Source: an uncultured Prevotellaceae bacterium
Lineage (GTDB): Bacteria > Bacteroidota > Bacteroidia > Bacteroidales > Bacteroidaceae
DNA length: 14,407 nucleotides
NCBI GenBank assembly: GCA_946407325.1
Contig: CAMJNN010000022.1
Location: forward strand, 1-14,407
Reading direction: 5' to 3'
Each line of letters begins with the position of its first letter. Positions within the stretch are counted from its first letter, which is position 1. Positions 5,170 through 13,351 of the stretch are shown here, piece after piece. A program made the position numbers and the translations under genes. Under the pieces are notes generated by a model that was given only the letters and a program-made list of their open reading frames with translations, made no database searches and was not told the origin of the DNA.

Positions 5170-7647
5170 ATGAAGAATTACAGATTTGACGAAGAAGAAG
5201 ACAGACAAGAGAAAGTAATTTCAGTATTCACTGATCTTGAAGGAGGATCGGAGGAGAGATTCGTGAATTTGGAAGTGAACGACGAGATACCCTTATTGCC
5301 CGTTAGGAACATGGTGCTGTTTCCCGGTGTAGTATTGCCTGTCACAATAGGAAGAAAATCCTCTTTACGCTTGGTGAAAGATGCTGAGCGCAAGGGGTTG
5401 CAAATAGGTGTGTTCTGCCAAAAGCAATCAGACACAGAGAACCCTTTTATGGAAGACCTTCATAAAGTGGGTGTAGTGGCCAAGGTGTTGCGCATGTTGG
5501 AGATGCCTGACAACACTACCACCGTTATCCTACAAGGGTTCAGACGTATAGAGTTGTTGGAGATTACCCAGTACGATCCTTATTTGAAGGGAAGGGTAAG
5601 GGCGTTGAATGATATTATGTTCCCCAAGAACGACAAGGAAACTCGTCCGCTTATGGAGGCCATCAAAGATATGGCCGTCAAATTTATCAGACTCTCTGAT
5701 ATTGTACCACCGGATTCTGCTTTCGCTATCCGTAATATTAACAGTTCGCTTTTCTTGGTAGATTTCCTGTGTGCTCATCTGCCTGTTCAGAACGAAGAAA
5801 AGATAGAGCTGCTGATGATGGATTCATTGAAAGACCGTGCCTATCGCTTGTTAGGACTGATGAGCCGTGAGGTTCAGTTGGCTGAGATCAAGGCTTCCAT
5901 TCAGATGAGGGCCCGTGAAGACATTGATCAGCAACAACGTGAATACTTCCTGCAACAGCAGATTAAGACCATTCAGGATGAGCTGGGAGGTAATGGCTCT
6001 AGGCGAGAGATTGAGGAGATGCGCAAGAAAGCCAATACCATCAAGTGGAACGAAGAGGTGAAGAATACTTTCCTCAAGGAGGTGGACAAGTTGGAGCAGA
6101 TGCACCAGCAGTCGCCTGAATACAGTATGCAGGTGGATTACCTCAAGACCATGATGGGCTTGCCTTGGGGCATCTATACTACCGACAATCTGAATATCCA
6201 GAATGCTGAGAAGGTGCTCAACAAAGACCACTATGGATTGGAGAAGGTGAAAGAACGCATCCTGGAACACTTGGCTGTGCTGAAGCTGAAGGGTGATATG
6301 AAATCACCCATCATCTGCTTATACGGTCCTCCAGGAGTGGGTAAAACCTCTCTGGGCAAGTCGATTGCTACGGCATTGAAGCGCAAGTATATACGTATGT
6401 CATTAGGTGGTGTGCACGATGAAGCTGAGATTCGTGGACATCGCAAAACCTATATTGGTGCTATGCCTGGTAGAATTATCAAAGGCATGATGAGAGCGGG
6501 TTCGTCTAACCCAGTTATTGTGTTGGATGAAGTAGATAAGTTGGGTTCCGACGTTCATGGTGACCCATCATCAGCTTTGTTGGAGGTGCTCGATCCTGAG
6601 CAGAACGTTACTTTCCACGATAATTACTTAGATGTGGATTATGACCTCTCAAAGGTGATGTTCATAGCTACCGCCAACAACCTGCAAACCATACCACAAC
6701 CGTTGCTCGACCGTATGGAGCTGATAGAGTTGAGTGGCTATCTGACAGAAGAGAAGATAGAAATCGCCCGCAAGCACTTGGTACCTAAGCAACTTGATGC
6801 CAATGGTATGAAGAAGGGTGAGGTGAAATTCCCGAAAGCTACCATAGAGGCGATTATTGAGAACTACACCCGTGAGAGTGGTGTGCGTGAGTTGGAGAAG
6901 AAGATTGGCAAGGTGTTGCGTAAGATGGCACTGCAATATGCAAAAGATGGCTACTTGGAAAAGACAGAGGTGAAGCCCGCTGATTTGCGCGGCTATCTCG
7001 GCGTACAGGAATACAGTCGCGACAAGTACCAGGGCAACGATTATGCCGGTGTGGTAACGGGCTTGGCATGGACAGCTGTAGGCGGAGAAATCCTCTTCAT
7101 CGAAACCAGTCTGAATCACGGCAAGGGCAAACTTACCCTGACAGGAAGTCTGGGTGATGTGATGAAAGAGTCGGCTATGTTGGCTGTGGAATATATCAAG
7201 GCACATCCACAACTGCTGGATATTGACGTGAGGGTGTTCGACCAGTGGGATATCCATATCCATGTACCAGAGGGAGCTGTTCCAAAGGACGGACCTTCTG
7301 CAGGTATCACGATGGCCACCTCATTGGCATCAGCATTGACACAGCGCAAGGTCAAGGCAAACATAGCCATGACCGGCGAAATTACCTTGCGTGGAAAAGT
7401 ATTGCCTGTGGGTGGTATCAAGGAAAAGATATTGGCTGCTAAACGTGCTGGTATCAAGGAAATTATCCTGAGTGAAGCCAATCGTAAGAACATCGAGGAT
7501 ATTCAGCCTATCTATATTGAAGGTTTGACCTTCCATTTCGTGAAAGATGTGAAGGAAGTGTTTGACTTGGCACTGCTGAAGGAGAAAGTGGCCGATGCGG
7601 TTGACCTGACTGTGAAGGAAGAAAAGAATGAGAAAGAAGAGGAATGA
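5170..7647 (+). CDS. lon: ATP-dependent endopeptidase La (Lon)
   Basis: Lon degrades misfolded and short-lived regulatory proteins in the cytoplasm as a hexamer. From ATG at 5170 the product has 825 residues. The substrate-binding domain is at about 40-245 ([20 protein letters not shown]), followed by a Gln-rich coiled-coil neck ([23 protein letters not shown]). The AAA+ module has Walker A GPPGVGKT at 386-393 and Walker [10 protein letters not shown] at 449-457. The C-terminal protease has the catalytic Ser710 (KDGPSAG) and Lys753 (GGIKEK), 43 residues apart exactly as in E. coli Lon (679 and 722). A GTG in frame at 5140 would add ten residues; I prefer the ATG because the added residues are unlike Lon and the N-terminus [11 protein letters not shown] is acidic like other Bacteroidota Lon proteins. 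Its end overlaps tgt by four bases (ATGA). Confidence 0.97.
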   Translation: MKNYRFDEEEDRQEKVISVFTDLEGGSEERFVNLEVNDEIPLLPVRNMVLFPGVVLPVTIGRKSSLRLVKDAERKGLQIGVFCQKQSDTENPFMEDLHKVGVVAKVLRMLEMPDNTTTVILQGFRRIELLEITQYDPYLKGRVRALNDIMFPKNDKETRPLMEAIKDMAVKFIRLSDIVPPDSAFAIRNINSSLFLVDFLCAHLPVQNEEKIELLMMDSLKDRAYRLLGLMSREVQLAEIKASIQMRAREDIDQQQREYFLQQQIKTIQDELGGNGSRREIEEMRKKANTIKWNEEVKNTFLKEVDKLEQMHQQSPEYSMQVDYLKTMMGLPWGIYTTDNLNIQNAEKVLNKDHYGLEKVKERILEHLAVLKLKGDMKSPIICLYGPPGVGKTSLGKSIATALKRKYIRMSLGGVHDEAEIRGHRKTYIGAMPGRIIKGMMRAGSSNPVIVLDEVDKLGSDVHGDPSSALLEVLDPEQNVTFHDNYLDVDYDLSKVMFIATANNLQTIPQPLLDRMELIELSGYLTEEKIEIARKHLVPKQLDANGMKKGEVKFPKATIEAIIENYTRESGVRELEKKIGKVLRKMALQYAKDGYLEKTEVKPADLRGYLGVQEYSRDKYQGNDYAGVVTGLAWTAVGGEILFIETSLNHGKGKLTLTGSLGDVMKESAMLAVEYIKAHPQLLDIDVRVFDQWDIHIHVPEGAVPKDGPSAGITMATSLASALTQRKVKANIAMTGEITLRGKVLPVGGIKEKILAAKRAGIKEIILSEANRKNIEDIQPIYIEGLTFHFVKDVKEVFDLALLKEKVADAVDLTVKEEKNEKEEE

Positions 7648-8774
7648 CATTCGAGCTACAATATACTGATAGTAAGACGAACGCACGTGCTGGATTGATT
7701 ACTACTGCCCATGGACAGATAGAAACACCTATCTTTATGCCCGTAGGTACAGTAGGGTCTGTGAAAGGTGTGCAGGTGTACGACTTGAAAGACGACGTGA
7801 AGGCACAGATCATCTTGGGCAATACCTATCATCTGTTTCTTCGCCCAGGTTTGGAGGTCTTGGAACGGGTAGGGGGCTTGCACAAGTTCAATGCCTTCGA
7901 CCGTCCGATGCTGACCGATAGCGGTGGTTTTCAAGTCTTCTCTCTGACTGGCATCCGCAAGATGAAGGAGGAAGGCGTGGAATTCCGCTCACACATCGAT
8001 GGCAGTAAGTTGTTTTTCAGTCCTGAGAAGGTAATGGATATCGAACGCAGCATTGGTGCTGACATTATCATGGCGTTCGACGAGTGTACCCCTGGTACAG
8101 CTGATTATGCTTACGCCAAGCCCTCTATGGAACGTACCCATCGTTGGCTCGACCGTTGCATCCAACGCTACCAGGAAACCGAACCGAAATATGGCTATCA
8201 CCAGTCGTTGTTCCCTATCGTACAAGGTTGTGTTTATCGTGACTTGCGAACACAGTCGGCTGAATTTATTGCCTCCAAAGAGGCAGAAGGGAACGCTATT
8301 GGTGGCTTGGCAGTAGGTGAGCCTACCGAGGTGATGTATGAGATGATAGAGCTGGTGAACGGTATTCTGCCTAAGGACAAGCCTCGCTATCTGATGGGTG
8401 TGGGTACCCCTGCCAATATCTTGGAATCCATAGAACGAGGAGTGGATATGTTCGATTGTGTGATGCCTACCCGCAATGGCCGAAACGGAATGTTGTTTAC
8501 CAAGCAGGGCATCATCAATATGAAGAACAAGAAATGGGAGTTCGATTTTTCACCCATCGAGGAAGATGGTGCCTCTAAGGTGGACACGATGTATAGCAAA
8601 GCCTATCTGCGTCACCTCTTCCACGCTCAGGAATTGCTCGCCATGCAGATTGCATCGTTGCATAATCTGGCCTTCTATCTGTGGTTAGTGGGTGAGGCAA
8701 GGAAGCATATCATTGCCGGAGATTTTGCTAGTTGGAAACCTAAAATGGTGGAAAAAGTATCTCAAAGATTATAA
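7644..8774 (+). CDS. tgt: Queuine/preQ1 tRNA-guanine transglycosylase lacking zinc cysteines
   Basis: Tgt swaps guanine-34 of tRNAs for Asp, Asn, His and Tyr for preQ1 on the way to queuosine. The 376-residue protein keeps the active site: Asp92 in TDSGGFQ (general acid/base), Asp146 in MAFDECTP (base recognition) and the nucleophile Asp271 in MFDCVMPTRNGRNG, with the substrate loop GGLAVGE at 220-226. The structural zinc site of the family is C-x-C-x2-C-x25-H (318, 320, 323 and 349 in Zymomonas). Here the aligned positions are Gly309, Ser311, Asp314 and His340, so all three cysteines are missing although the surrounding sequence (YSKAYLRHLF, SLHNLAFY) is intact. I recall this substitution in other Bacteroidota Tgt proteins, so it is probably functional. 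The start overlaps the lon stop (ATGA) and the stop shares one base with the next ATG, suggesting translational coupling. Confidence 0.95.
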   Translation: MTFELQYTDSKTNARAGLITTAHGQIETPIFMPVGTVGSVKGVQVYDLKDDVKAQIILGNTYHLFLRPGLEVLERVGGLHKFNAFDRPMLTDSGGFQVFSLTGIRKMKEEGVEFRSHIDGSKLFFSPEKVMDIERSIGADIIMAFDECTPGTADYAYAKPSMERTHRWLDRCIQRYQETEPKYGYHQSLFPIVQGCVYRDLRTQSAEFIASKEAEGNAIGGLAVGEPTEVMYEMIELVNGILPKDKPRYLMGVGTPANILESIERGVDMFDCVMPTRNGRNGMLFTKQGIINMKNKKWEFDFSPIEEDGASKVDTMYSKAYLRHLFHAQELLAMQIASLHNLAFYLWLVGEARKHIIAGDFASWKPKMVEKVSQRL

Positions 8775-9958
8775 TGAAAAAGTCCTGGAACATAGTAGGA
8801 TGGGCAAAAAAGTTAGAGCTTTGGTTGAAGAGTATGCTAGGCGTTCAGAGTTTTCGTGAACTGATGCCTCATAAGTACCTGAAGCGATTGGACTACTATA
8901 TCATTGCCAAGTTTCTGGGTACCTATGTCTTTGCCATTGTCCTGATTATTTCCATTGCAGTAGTGTTCGATTTCAACGAAAAGATGGATCGCTTCATGGA
9001 GCATGAAGCCCCTTGGAGTGCCATTATCTTCGACTACTACCAGAACTTCATTCCTTATTTTGCCAACCTGTTCAGTCCGTTGTTTGTCTTCATAGCTGTC
9101 ATTTTCTTTACCGCCAAGATGGCAGAGAATTCAGAAATCATTGCTATGTTCTCAACGGGCATGAGTTTCAAGCGTATGCTTCGACCCTATATGGTTTCAG
9201 CAGCCATCATCTCTATCGTAACATTCCTGTTGGGCGCTTACGTCATACCTAAAGGCAGTGTGACACGCATCAATTTTGAGGATAAATACTATAAGGAACG
9301 AAAGACGAGTACAGTCAGGAATATCCAGATGCAGGTGGATACCAATGTAGTGGCCTATATCGAACGCTATGAAGACCAGAGCAAGACGGGCTATCGCTTT
9401 TCGCTCGACAAGTTTGAGGGTAAGCAACTGGTGTCACACATGACGGCACGCACTATCGTTTATGATACGGCACATGCTAACCATTGGTCGGCACGCGATT
9501 ATATGATTCGAGAGTTAGGAGGTGATCGTGAGATGATCAAGCGAGGCAACCGAATAGATACCTTGATACGGTTGACGCCTGATGACCTGATTCTGATGCA
9601 GAACCAGCAGGAAATGATGACTAACCCAGAGTTGAGTGCCTATATCGATCGTCAACGAGCCAGGGGATTGTCGAATACCAAAGAGTTTGAGATTGAATTC
9701 CATAAACGCATCGCTATGTCGTTTGCTTCGTTTATCCTGACCCTGATAGGTGCTTCGTTGTCATCGCGTAAGATGAAGGGCGGCATGGGTTTAAACTTAG
9801 GTATCGGTTTGGGATTGAGCTTCAGCTATATATTGTTCCAAACCGTCTCTTCTACATTCTCAGTCAATGGCGGTATGCCACCTATTATAGCTGTTTGGAT
9901 TCCCAATATCCTTTATGCTTTCATCGCTTACTTCCTTTATAGAAGGGCTCCGAAATAA
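8774..9958 (+). CDS. LptF/LptG (YjgP/YjgQ) family lipopolysaccharide-export permease
   Basis: A 394-residue inner-membrane protein of the permease family that, with LptB, extracts LPS from the inner membrane and feeds it to LptC/LptA. The conserved start of the family is KRLDYYIIAKFLGTYVFAI, at residues 37-55 here. Membrane segments lie at about 44-66, 90-112 and 137-160, then a periplasmic domain (about 165-310, beta-jellyroll in the family), then three C-terminal segments (about 315-335, 343-363, 370-390). The family motif ENSEIIAMFSTGMSFKRML, which contacts LptB, is at about 118-136. The first 36 residues (rich in Lys and Trp, MKKSWNIVGWAKKLELWLKS) are an extra N-terminal stretch; an internal ATG at 8864 (MPHKYLKRLD) would give the usual length. 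I chose 8774 because it overlaps the tgt stop (TAATG). LptF and LptG cannot be told apart from this alone. Confidence 0.88.
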   Translation: MKKSWNIVGWAKKLELWLKSMLGVQSFRELMPHKYLKRLDYYIIAKFLGTYVFAIVLIISIAVVFDFNEKMDRFMEHEAPWSAIIFDYYQNFIPYFANLFSPLFVFIAVIFFTAKMAENSEIIAMFSTGMSFKRMLRPYMVSAAIISIVTFLLGAYVIPKGSVTRINFEDKYYKERKTSTVRNIQMQVDTNVVAYIERYEDQSKTGYRFSLDKFEGKQLVSHMTARTIVYDTAHANHWSARDYMIRELGGDREMIKRGNRIDTLIRLTPDDLILMQNQQEMMTNPELSAYIDRQRARGLSNTKEFEIEFHKRIAMSFASFILTLIGASLSSRKMKGGMGLNLGIGLGLSFSYILFQTVSSTFSVNGGMPPIIAVWIPNILYAFIAYFLYRRAPK

Positions 9959-9984
9959 AAAAGGCTGCAGAAATGCAGCCTTTT
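9959..9984. terminator. Bidirectional terminator between convergent operons
   Basis: A perfect 11-pair stem (9959-9969 and 9974-9984, core GGCTGCA/TGCAGCC) closed by a GAAA tetraloop starts directly after the permease stop codon. On the plus strand it ends in TTTT; on the minus strand the T run is six bases long, so termination of the yebC transcript should be the stronger of the two. It lies between the converging permease (ends 9958) and yebC (ends 10004) genes. Confidence 0.92.
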
Positions 9985-10003
9985 ATGATGTTGGTGAGCC
10001 GTT

Positions 10004-10732
10004 TTATTCTTCCGGTTTCATGTTCGTGAAAACATTCTGCACATCATCGAACTCTTCCAAACGCTCCACCATCTTGTCAATGGTCTCACGCTGCTCAGGA
10101 GTTACATCCTTCAGGTCGTTAGGAATGTAGGTAAAGTCACCACCCACATCCTCAAAGCCTTGCTCCTCCAAGTGCTTCTGTATAGCAGAATAGCTCTTAG
10201 GATCGCCATAGATAGTGATGGTACCTTCCTCATCGTCAACGTCAAATTCCTCGTCCACATCGTAGTCAATCATATCGAGGATAAACTCGTCCATATCGAG
10301 GTCGTCTTTCTTCTTGAAAGTAAATACAGCCTTGTGGTCGAACAAGAATGCCAGCGAGCCCATGGTGCCCAGTGTGCCGCTGAACTTGTTAAATACTGAG
10401 CGAACATCAGCTACCGTACGGGTAGGGTTATCGGTCAGTGTGTCAACGAAGATAGCTACTCCATGAGGACCATAGCCTTCGTAAGTCATGCTCTTGTATT
10501 CGCTCTGGTCTTTGCCCATCGCATTCTTGATGGCGCGATCAATGTTATCCTTTGGCATATTCTCACGCTTACAGTTAGCGATGAGTGAACGCAACGTAGG
10601 ATTGTTCTCTGGTTCTGGGCCACCTGCCTTTACGGCAATGGCGATTTGCTTGCCCAGACGGGTGAAGGTCTTAGCCATGTGACCCCATCTCTTCAGCTTT
10701 GCAGCTTTTCTATATTCAAACGCTCTTCCCAT
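10004..10732 (-). CDS. yebC: YebC/PmpR/TACO1-family protein
   Basis: The 242-residue protein begins MGRAFEYRKAAKLKRWGHMAKTFTRLGKQI, close to the YebC signature (usually MAGHSKW/MGRAFE..RK.AK..RW..MAK.F.). It contains the family blocks GGPEPENNPTLRSLIANCK, MPKDNIDRAIKNA and YEGYGPHGVAI, and an acidic C-terminal half (FDVDDEEGTITIYGDP). Family members were long annotated as transcription factors; more recent work on bacterial YebC and mitochondrial TACO1 points to a ribosome-linked role in relieving stalling at proline-rich sequences. Which applies here cannot be read from the sequence. It begins 38 bases after pheT on the same strand, with no -7 box in the gap, so it is probably co-transcribed with pheT; a link to translation fits that partner. 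A shared terminator follows at 9959-9984. Confidence 0.94.
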   Translation of the reverse strand: MGRAFEYRKAAKLKRWGHMAKTFTRLGKQIAIAVKAGGPEPENNPTLRSLIANCKRENMPKDNIDRAIKNAMGKDQSEYKSMTYEGYGPHGVAIFVDTLTDNPTRTVADVRSVFNKFSGTLGTMGSLAFLFDHKAVFTFKKKDDLDMDEFILDMIDYDVDEEFDVDDEEGTITIYGDPKSYSAIQKHLEEQGFEDVGGDFTYIPNDLKDVTPEQRETIDKMVERLEEFDDVQNVFTNMKPEE

Positions 10733-10753
10733 TGGTATTTATTTTTTAATTTT

Positions 10754-10771
10754 CAATTCTCAATTCTCAAT
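10754..10771. repeat. 7-base tandem repeat between pheT and yebC
   Basis: CAATTCT occurs at 10754-10760 and 10761-10767, followed by a partial CAAT that reaches the first base of the pheT stop codon (10771-10773). On the coding strand this reads as repeated GAGAATT within an A-rich leader of yebC. Confidence 0.6.
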
Positions 10772-13233
10772 CAACGAAGTCTTGCATTAACCTGTGTTTC
10801 CAGACTCTTGATAATCTTCTGCATCACCTTGTCGATGACCTTGTCGTTCAGAGTCTGACTCTCGTCCTGCAGCGTGATGCTGATGGCATACGATTTCTTA
10901 CCTGGTTCCAGGTGCTTGCCCTCATACACATCAAACAGGTTGACAGCCTTTACCAGTTTGCGGTCGGCATCGAATGCCAGTTTCTCGATTTGTGCGAACT
11001 GCACGCTCTTGTCCACCAACAACGCCAAGTCGCGACGTACAGCGGGGAACTTAGGCAGTTCCTTGAAGCTCACCTTCAGCGAGCGGATGCTACGCATCAC
11101 CTCAATCCAGTTGATGTCGGCAAAATAAACGGCATTGTCTATGTCAAACTGCTTCAGGATCTTGCGGGTAACCGAACCAATCATTGCCAAACGCTTGCCT
11201 CCTTGTGTCTTTATCACAATGGCAGATGCGTAGATATCGGTATTCAGGTTCTCGATAGCGAGGTCACGCATACGCAAGCCCAAACGACCAAATATATTCT
11301 CTACATACGCTTTCAGCATATAGGCATTGTTCTCTTCGTCTGTATGAATCCAAGAACCCTGCTTGTCCTTGCCTGTCAGCCACAACCCCAGGTGATAACT
11401 CTCAGAGTAGGGGGCCAAAGCCTTTTCCTCATTGCGTTTCTCCTCACGGTAGTAGTAGCAGTTGCCAAACTCAAACAACTTCAGGTCGGGGTTCTTATGG
11501 TTTGCATTGCGAGCGATAGTCTCCAAACCACCAAACAGCAATGTTTCCCTCATCACATTCAAGTCGCTGCTCAGCGGATTCATCAGTCTTACCAAGTTCT
11601 GTGCAGGATAAGAACTGAGGTTATCGTAATAAGCGGCCTTGGTCAGTGAGTTGTTCAGGATTTCGTTGAAGCCAGCACCCACCAGCTGTTCAGCTACCAG
11701 GTTCTGCAGCTTGTTAGACTTATCCGTCTCTGTCTCTGCCACCAGACTTGACTTCAGGGTGGTAGGTATCTCTACATTGTTATAACCATAAATACGTAGA
11801 ATATCCTCTATCACGTCACAGTCACGTTGTACATCCACACGATACTGAGGAACATCCAGCGTCAATCCTTCTGTGGTTTCTGCCACCACTTCCATCTCCA
11901 AGCTCTTCACGATGCTCTTCACCGTTTCTACAGGAATATTCTTGCCAATCAGGTCGTTCACACGCTGGTAAGTCAGCTCCACACGGAACGGTGGGAAATC
12001 CTTGCATGACACATCCTTGATTTCAGAAGAAATCTCGCCACCAGCCAGTTCCTTCACCATCAAAGCAGCCAACTTTAAAATATAAATGGTGTTATTCGGG
12101 TCGATGCCACGCTCGTAGCGGAAGGAAGCATCCGTACTCAGACCATGACGACGGGCTGTCTTACGAATCCAAGTAGGATGGAAGTAAGCACTTTCCAGGA
12201 ACACATTCTTGGTCTCTTCGGTAGTGCCTGATTCCAAACCGCCAAACACACCACCGATACACATCGGCTCTTCAGCGTTGCAAATCATCAGGTCGCGTGA
12301 GCTCAGCTTGCGCTCCACACCATCCAAGGTAACGAATGGCGTGCCCTCAGGCATACATTTCACGATTACCTCGTTGCCCTTTATCTTGTCGGCATCAAAG
12401 CAATGCATCGGATGTCCGTAAGCGAACAATATATAATTGGTAATATCTACGATGTTGTTGATAGGACGCAAACCAATCATGCGCAAGTCATTCTGCAACC
12501 ATTCAGGACTTTCCTTCACGGTAACGCCCTTGACTGTGATGCCGGCATAACGAGGACAAGCCTCACTATTCACGATGGTCACGTTAATGTCCAGGTCGTG
12601 GTTATCCACCTTGAAGGCATCCACACTCGGTTTGTGCAACTGGGTTGGAATACCACGCTGTACCAAGTAAGCGTAGAGGTCACGAGCCACACCGTAGTGT
12701 GAACAAGCATCGGCACGGTTAGGAGTGATATCTACCTCCAACACATAGTCGCTCTTGATGTTGTAATACTCCTTGGCAGGGGTTCCTACCACAGCATCGT
12801 CAGGTAAAACGATGATGCCAGAGTGGTCCGTACCAATACCAATTTCATCCTCAGCACAAATCATACCACAAGAGTCAACACCCCTGAGTTTTGATTTCTT
12901 GATAGTGAAGCAGTCGTCGCCGTCATACAGCTTGGTACCTATGGTAGCCACCACCACTTTCTGTCCGGCAGCCACATTGGGAGCACCGCACACAATTTGT
13001 ACGGGTTCGCCACTGCCTAAGTTCACGTTGGTCACGTGCATATGGTCAGAGTTGGGGTGGGGCTCACAAGTCAGCACCTCGCCAATAACGAGTCCTTCCA
13101 TTCCGCCCTTGATAGCCTGGATCTCTTCTACGCCACCCACTTCCAAACCTATAGAAGTCAGTGCGTCAGCCAGTTCCAGCGGCTTAAGGTCAAAATCCAC
13201 AAACTCTTTCAGCCAATTATAAGAGATATTCAT
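10771..13233 (-). CDS. pheT: Phenylalanine--tRNA ligase beta subunit
   Basis: The beta subunit of the alpha2-beta2 enzyme that charges tRNA(Phe). The 820 residues match full-length bacterial PheT. Order of domains: N-terminal segment MNISYNWLKEFVDFDL; EMAP/OB-type tRNA-binding domain at about 45-155 (HPNSDHMHVTNV, IVCGAPNVAAGQKVVVA, KLRGVDSCGMICAEDE); B3/B4 domain with the editing site (YVLEVDITPNRADACSHYGVARD through HPMHCFDADKI); B5 domain around 410-490 (YQRVNDLIGKNIP); catalytic-like core (FEFGNCYYYRE); and the ferredoxin-like anticodon-binding domain over the last 95 or so residues (FKELPKFPAVRRDLALLVD). The alpha-subunit gene pheS, adjacent in many bacteria, is not in the window; separate loci are known in Bacteroidota. 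A -7 box lies upstream and the A-rich leader AACTAATAATAACAACAAT precedes ATG. Confidence 0.97.
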   Translation of the reverse strand: MNISYNWLKEFVDFDLKPLELADALTSIGLEVGGVEEIQAIKGGMEGLVIGEVLTCEPHPNSDHMHVTNVNLGSGEPVQIVCGAPNVAAGQKVVVATIGTKLYDGDDCFTIKKSKLRGVDSCGMICAEDEIGIGTDHSGIIVLPDDAVVGTPAKEYYNIKSDYVLEVDITPNRADACSHYGVARDLYAYLVQRGIPTQLHKPSVDAFKVDNHDLDINVTIVNSEACPRYAGITVKGVTVKESPEWLQNDLRMIGLRPINNIVDITNYILFAYGHPMHCFDADKIKGNEVIVKCMPEGTPFVTLDGVERKLSSRDLMICNAEEPMCIGGVFGGLESGTTEETKNVFLESAYFHPTWIRKTARRHGLSTDASFRYERGIDPNNTIYILKLAALMVKELAGGEISSEIKDVSCKDFPPFRVELTYQRVNDLIGKNIPVETVKSIVKSLEMEVVAETTEGLTLDVPQYRVDVQRDCDVIEDILRIYGYNNVEIPTTLKSSLVAETETDKSNKLQNLVAEQLVGAGFNEILNNSLTKAAYYDNLSSYPAQNLVRLMNPLSSDLNVMRETLLFGGLETIARNANHKNPDLKLFEFGNCYYYREEKRNEEKALAPYSESYHLGLWLTGKDKQGSWIHTDEENNAYMLKAYVENIFGRLGLRMRDLAIENLNTDIYASAIVIKTQGGKRLAMIGSVTRKILKQFDIDNAVYFADINWIEVMRSIRSLKVSFKELPKFPAVRRDLALLVDKSVQFAQIEKLAFDADRKLVKAVNLFDVYEGKHLEPGKKSYAISITLQDESQTLNDKVIDKVMQKIIKSLETQVNARLR

Positions 13234-13268
13234 ATTGTTGTTATTATTAGTTTCCTCATAAAATCATG

Positions 13269-13276
13269 CAAAGTTA
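13269..13276 (-). promoter_or_regulatory. pheT: -7 box of the pheT-yebC operon
   Basis: TAACTTTG on the minus strand is the same box as at the rpsP and thioredoxin-like genes and ends 35 bases before the pheT ATG. A TTTG at 19-21 bases upstream is missing, so recognition may rest on the extended GC just before the box or on another factor. Confidence 0.5.
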
Positions 13277-13314
13277 GCATATTTTTTCTGAAAGAGACGC
13301 ATAATTCACAATAA

Positions 13315-13347
13315 TTTGATTACATTCGCAGAACAAAATTACTTTTT
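13315..13347 (+). promoter_or_regulatory. Possible promoter of the amylase gene
   Basis: TTTG (13315-13318), a 21-base gap and TACTTTTT (13340-13347) give a weak match to TTTG-N19/20-TAnnTTTG. If real, transcription would start at or within a few bases of the ATG at 13352, meaning a leaderless or nearly leaderless message. Confidence 0.25.
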
Positions 13348-13351
13348 ACGA

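Noticed and set aside
6649..7263. Open frame of 204 codons on the minus strand
   Set aside because: Antisense to the AAA+ and protease part of lon; no domain, promoter or leader.
9959..9984. Hairpin as a member of the palindromic repeat family because it contains GGCTGC
   Set aside because: It lacks the AATAAG flank and outer arms; a perfect stem with GAAA loop and T runs is fully explained as a terminator.
10912..11649. Open frame of 245 codons on the plus strand
   Set aside because: Antisense to pheT, which is full length and well conserved; composition is that of a mirrored coding sequence.
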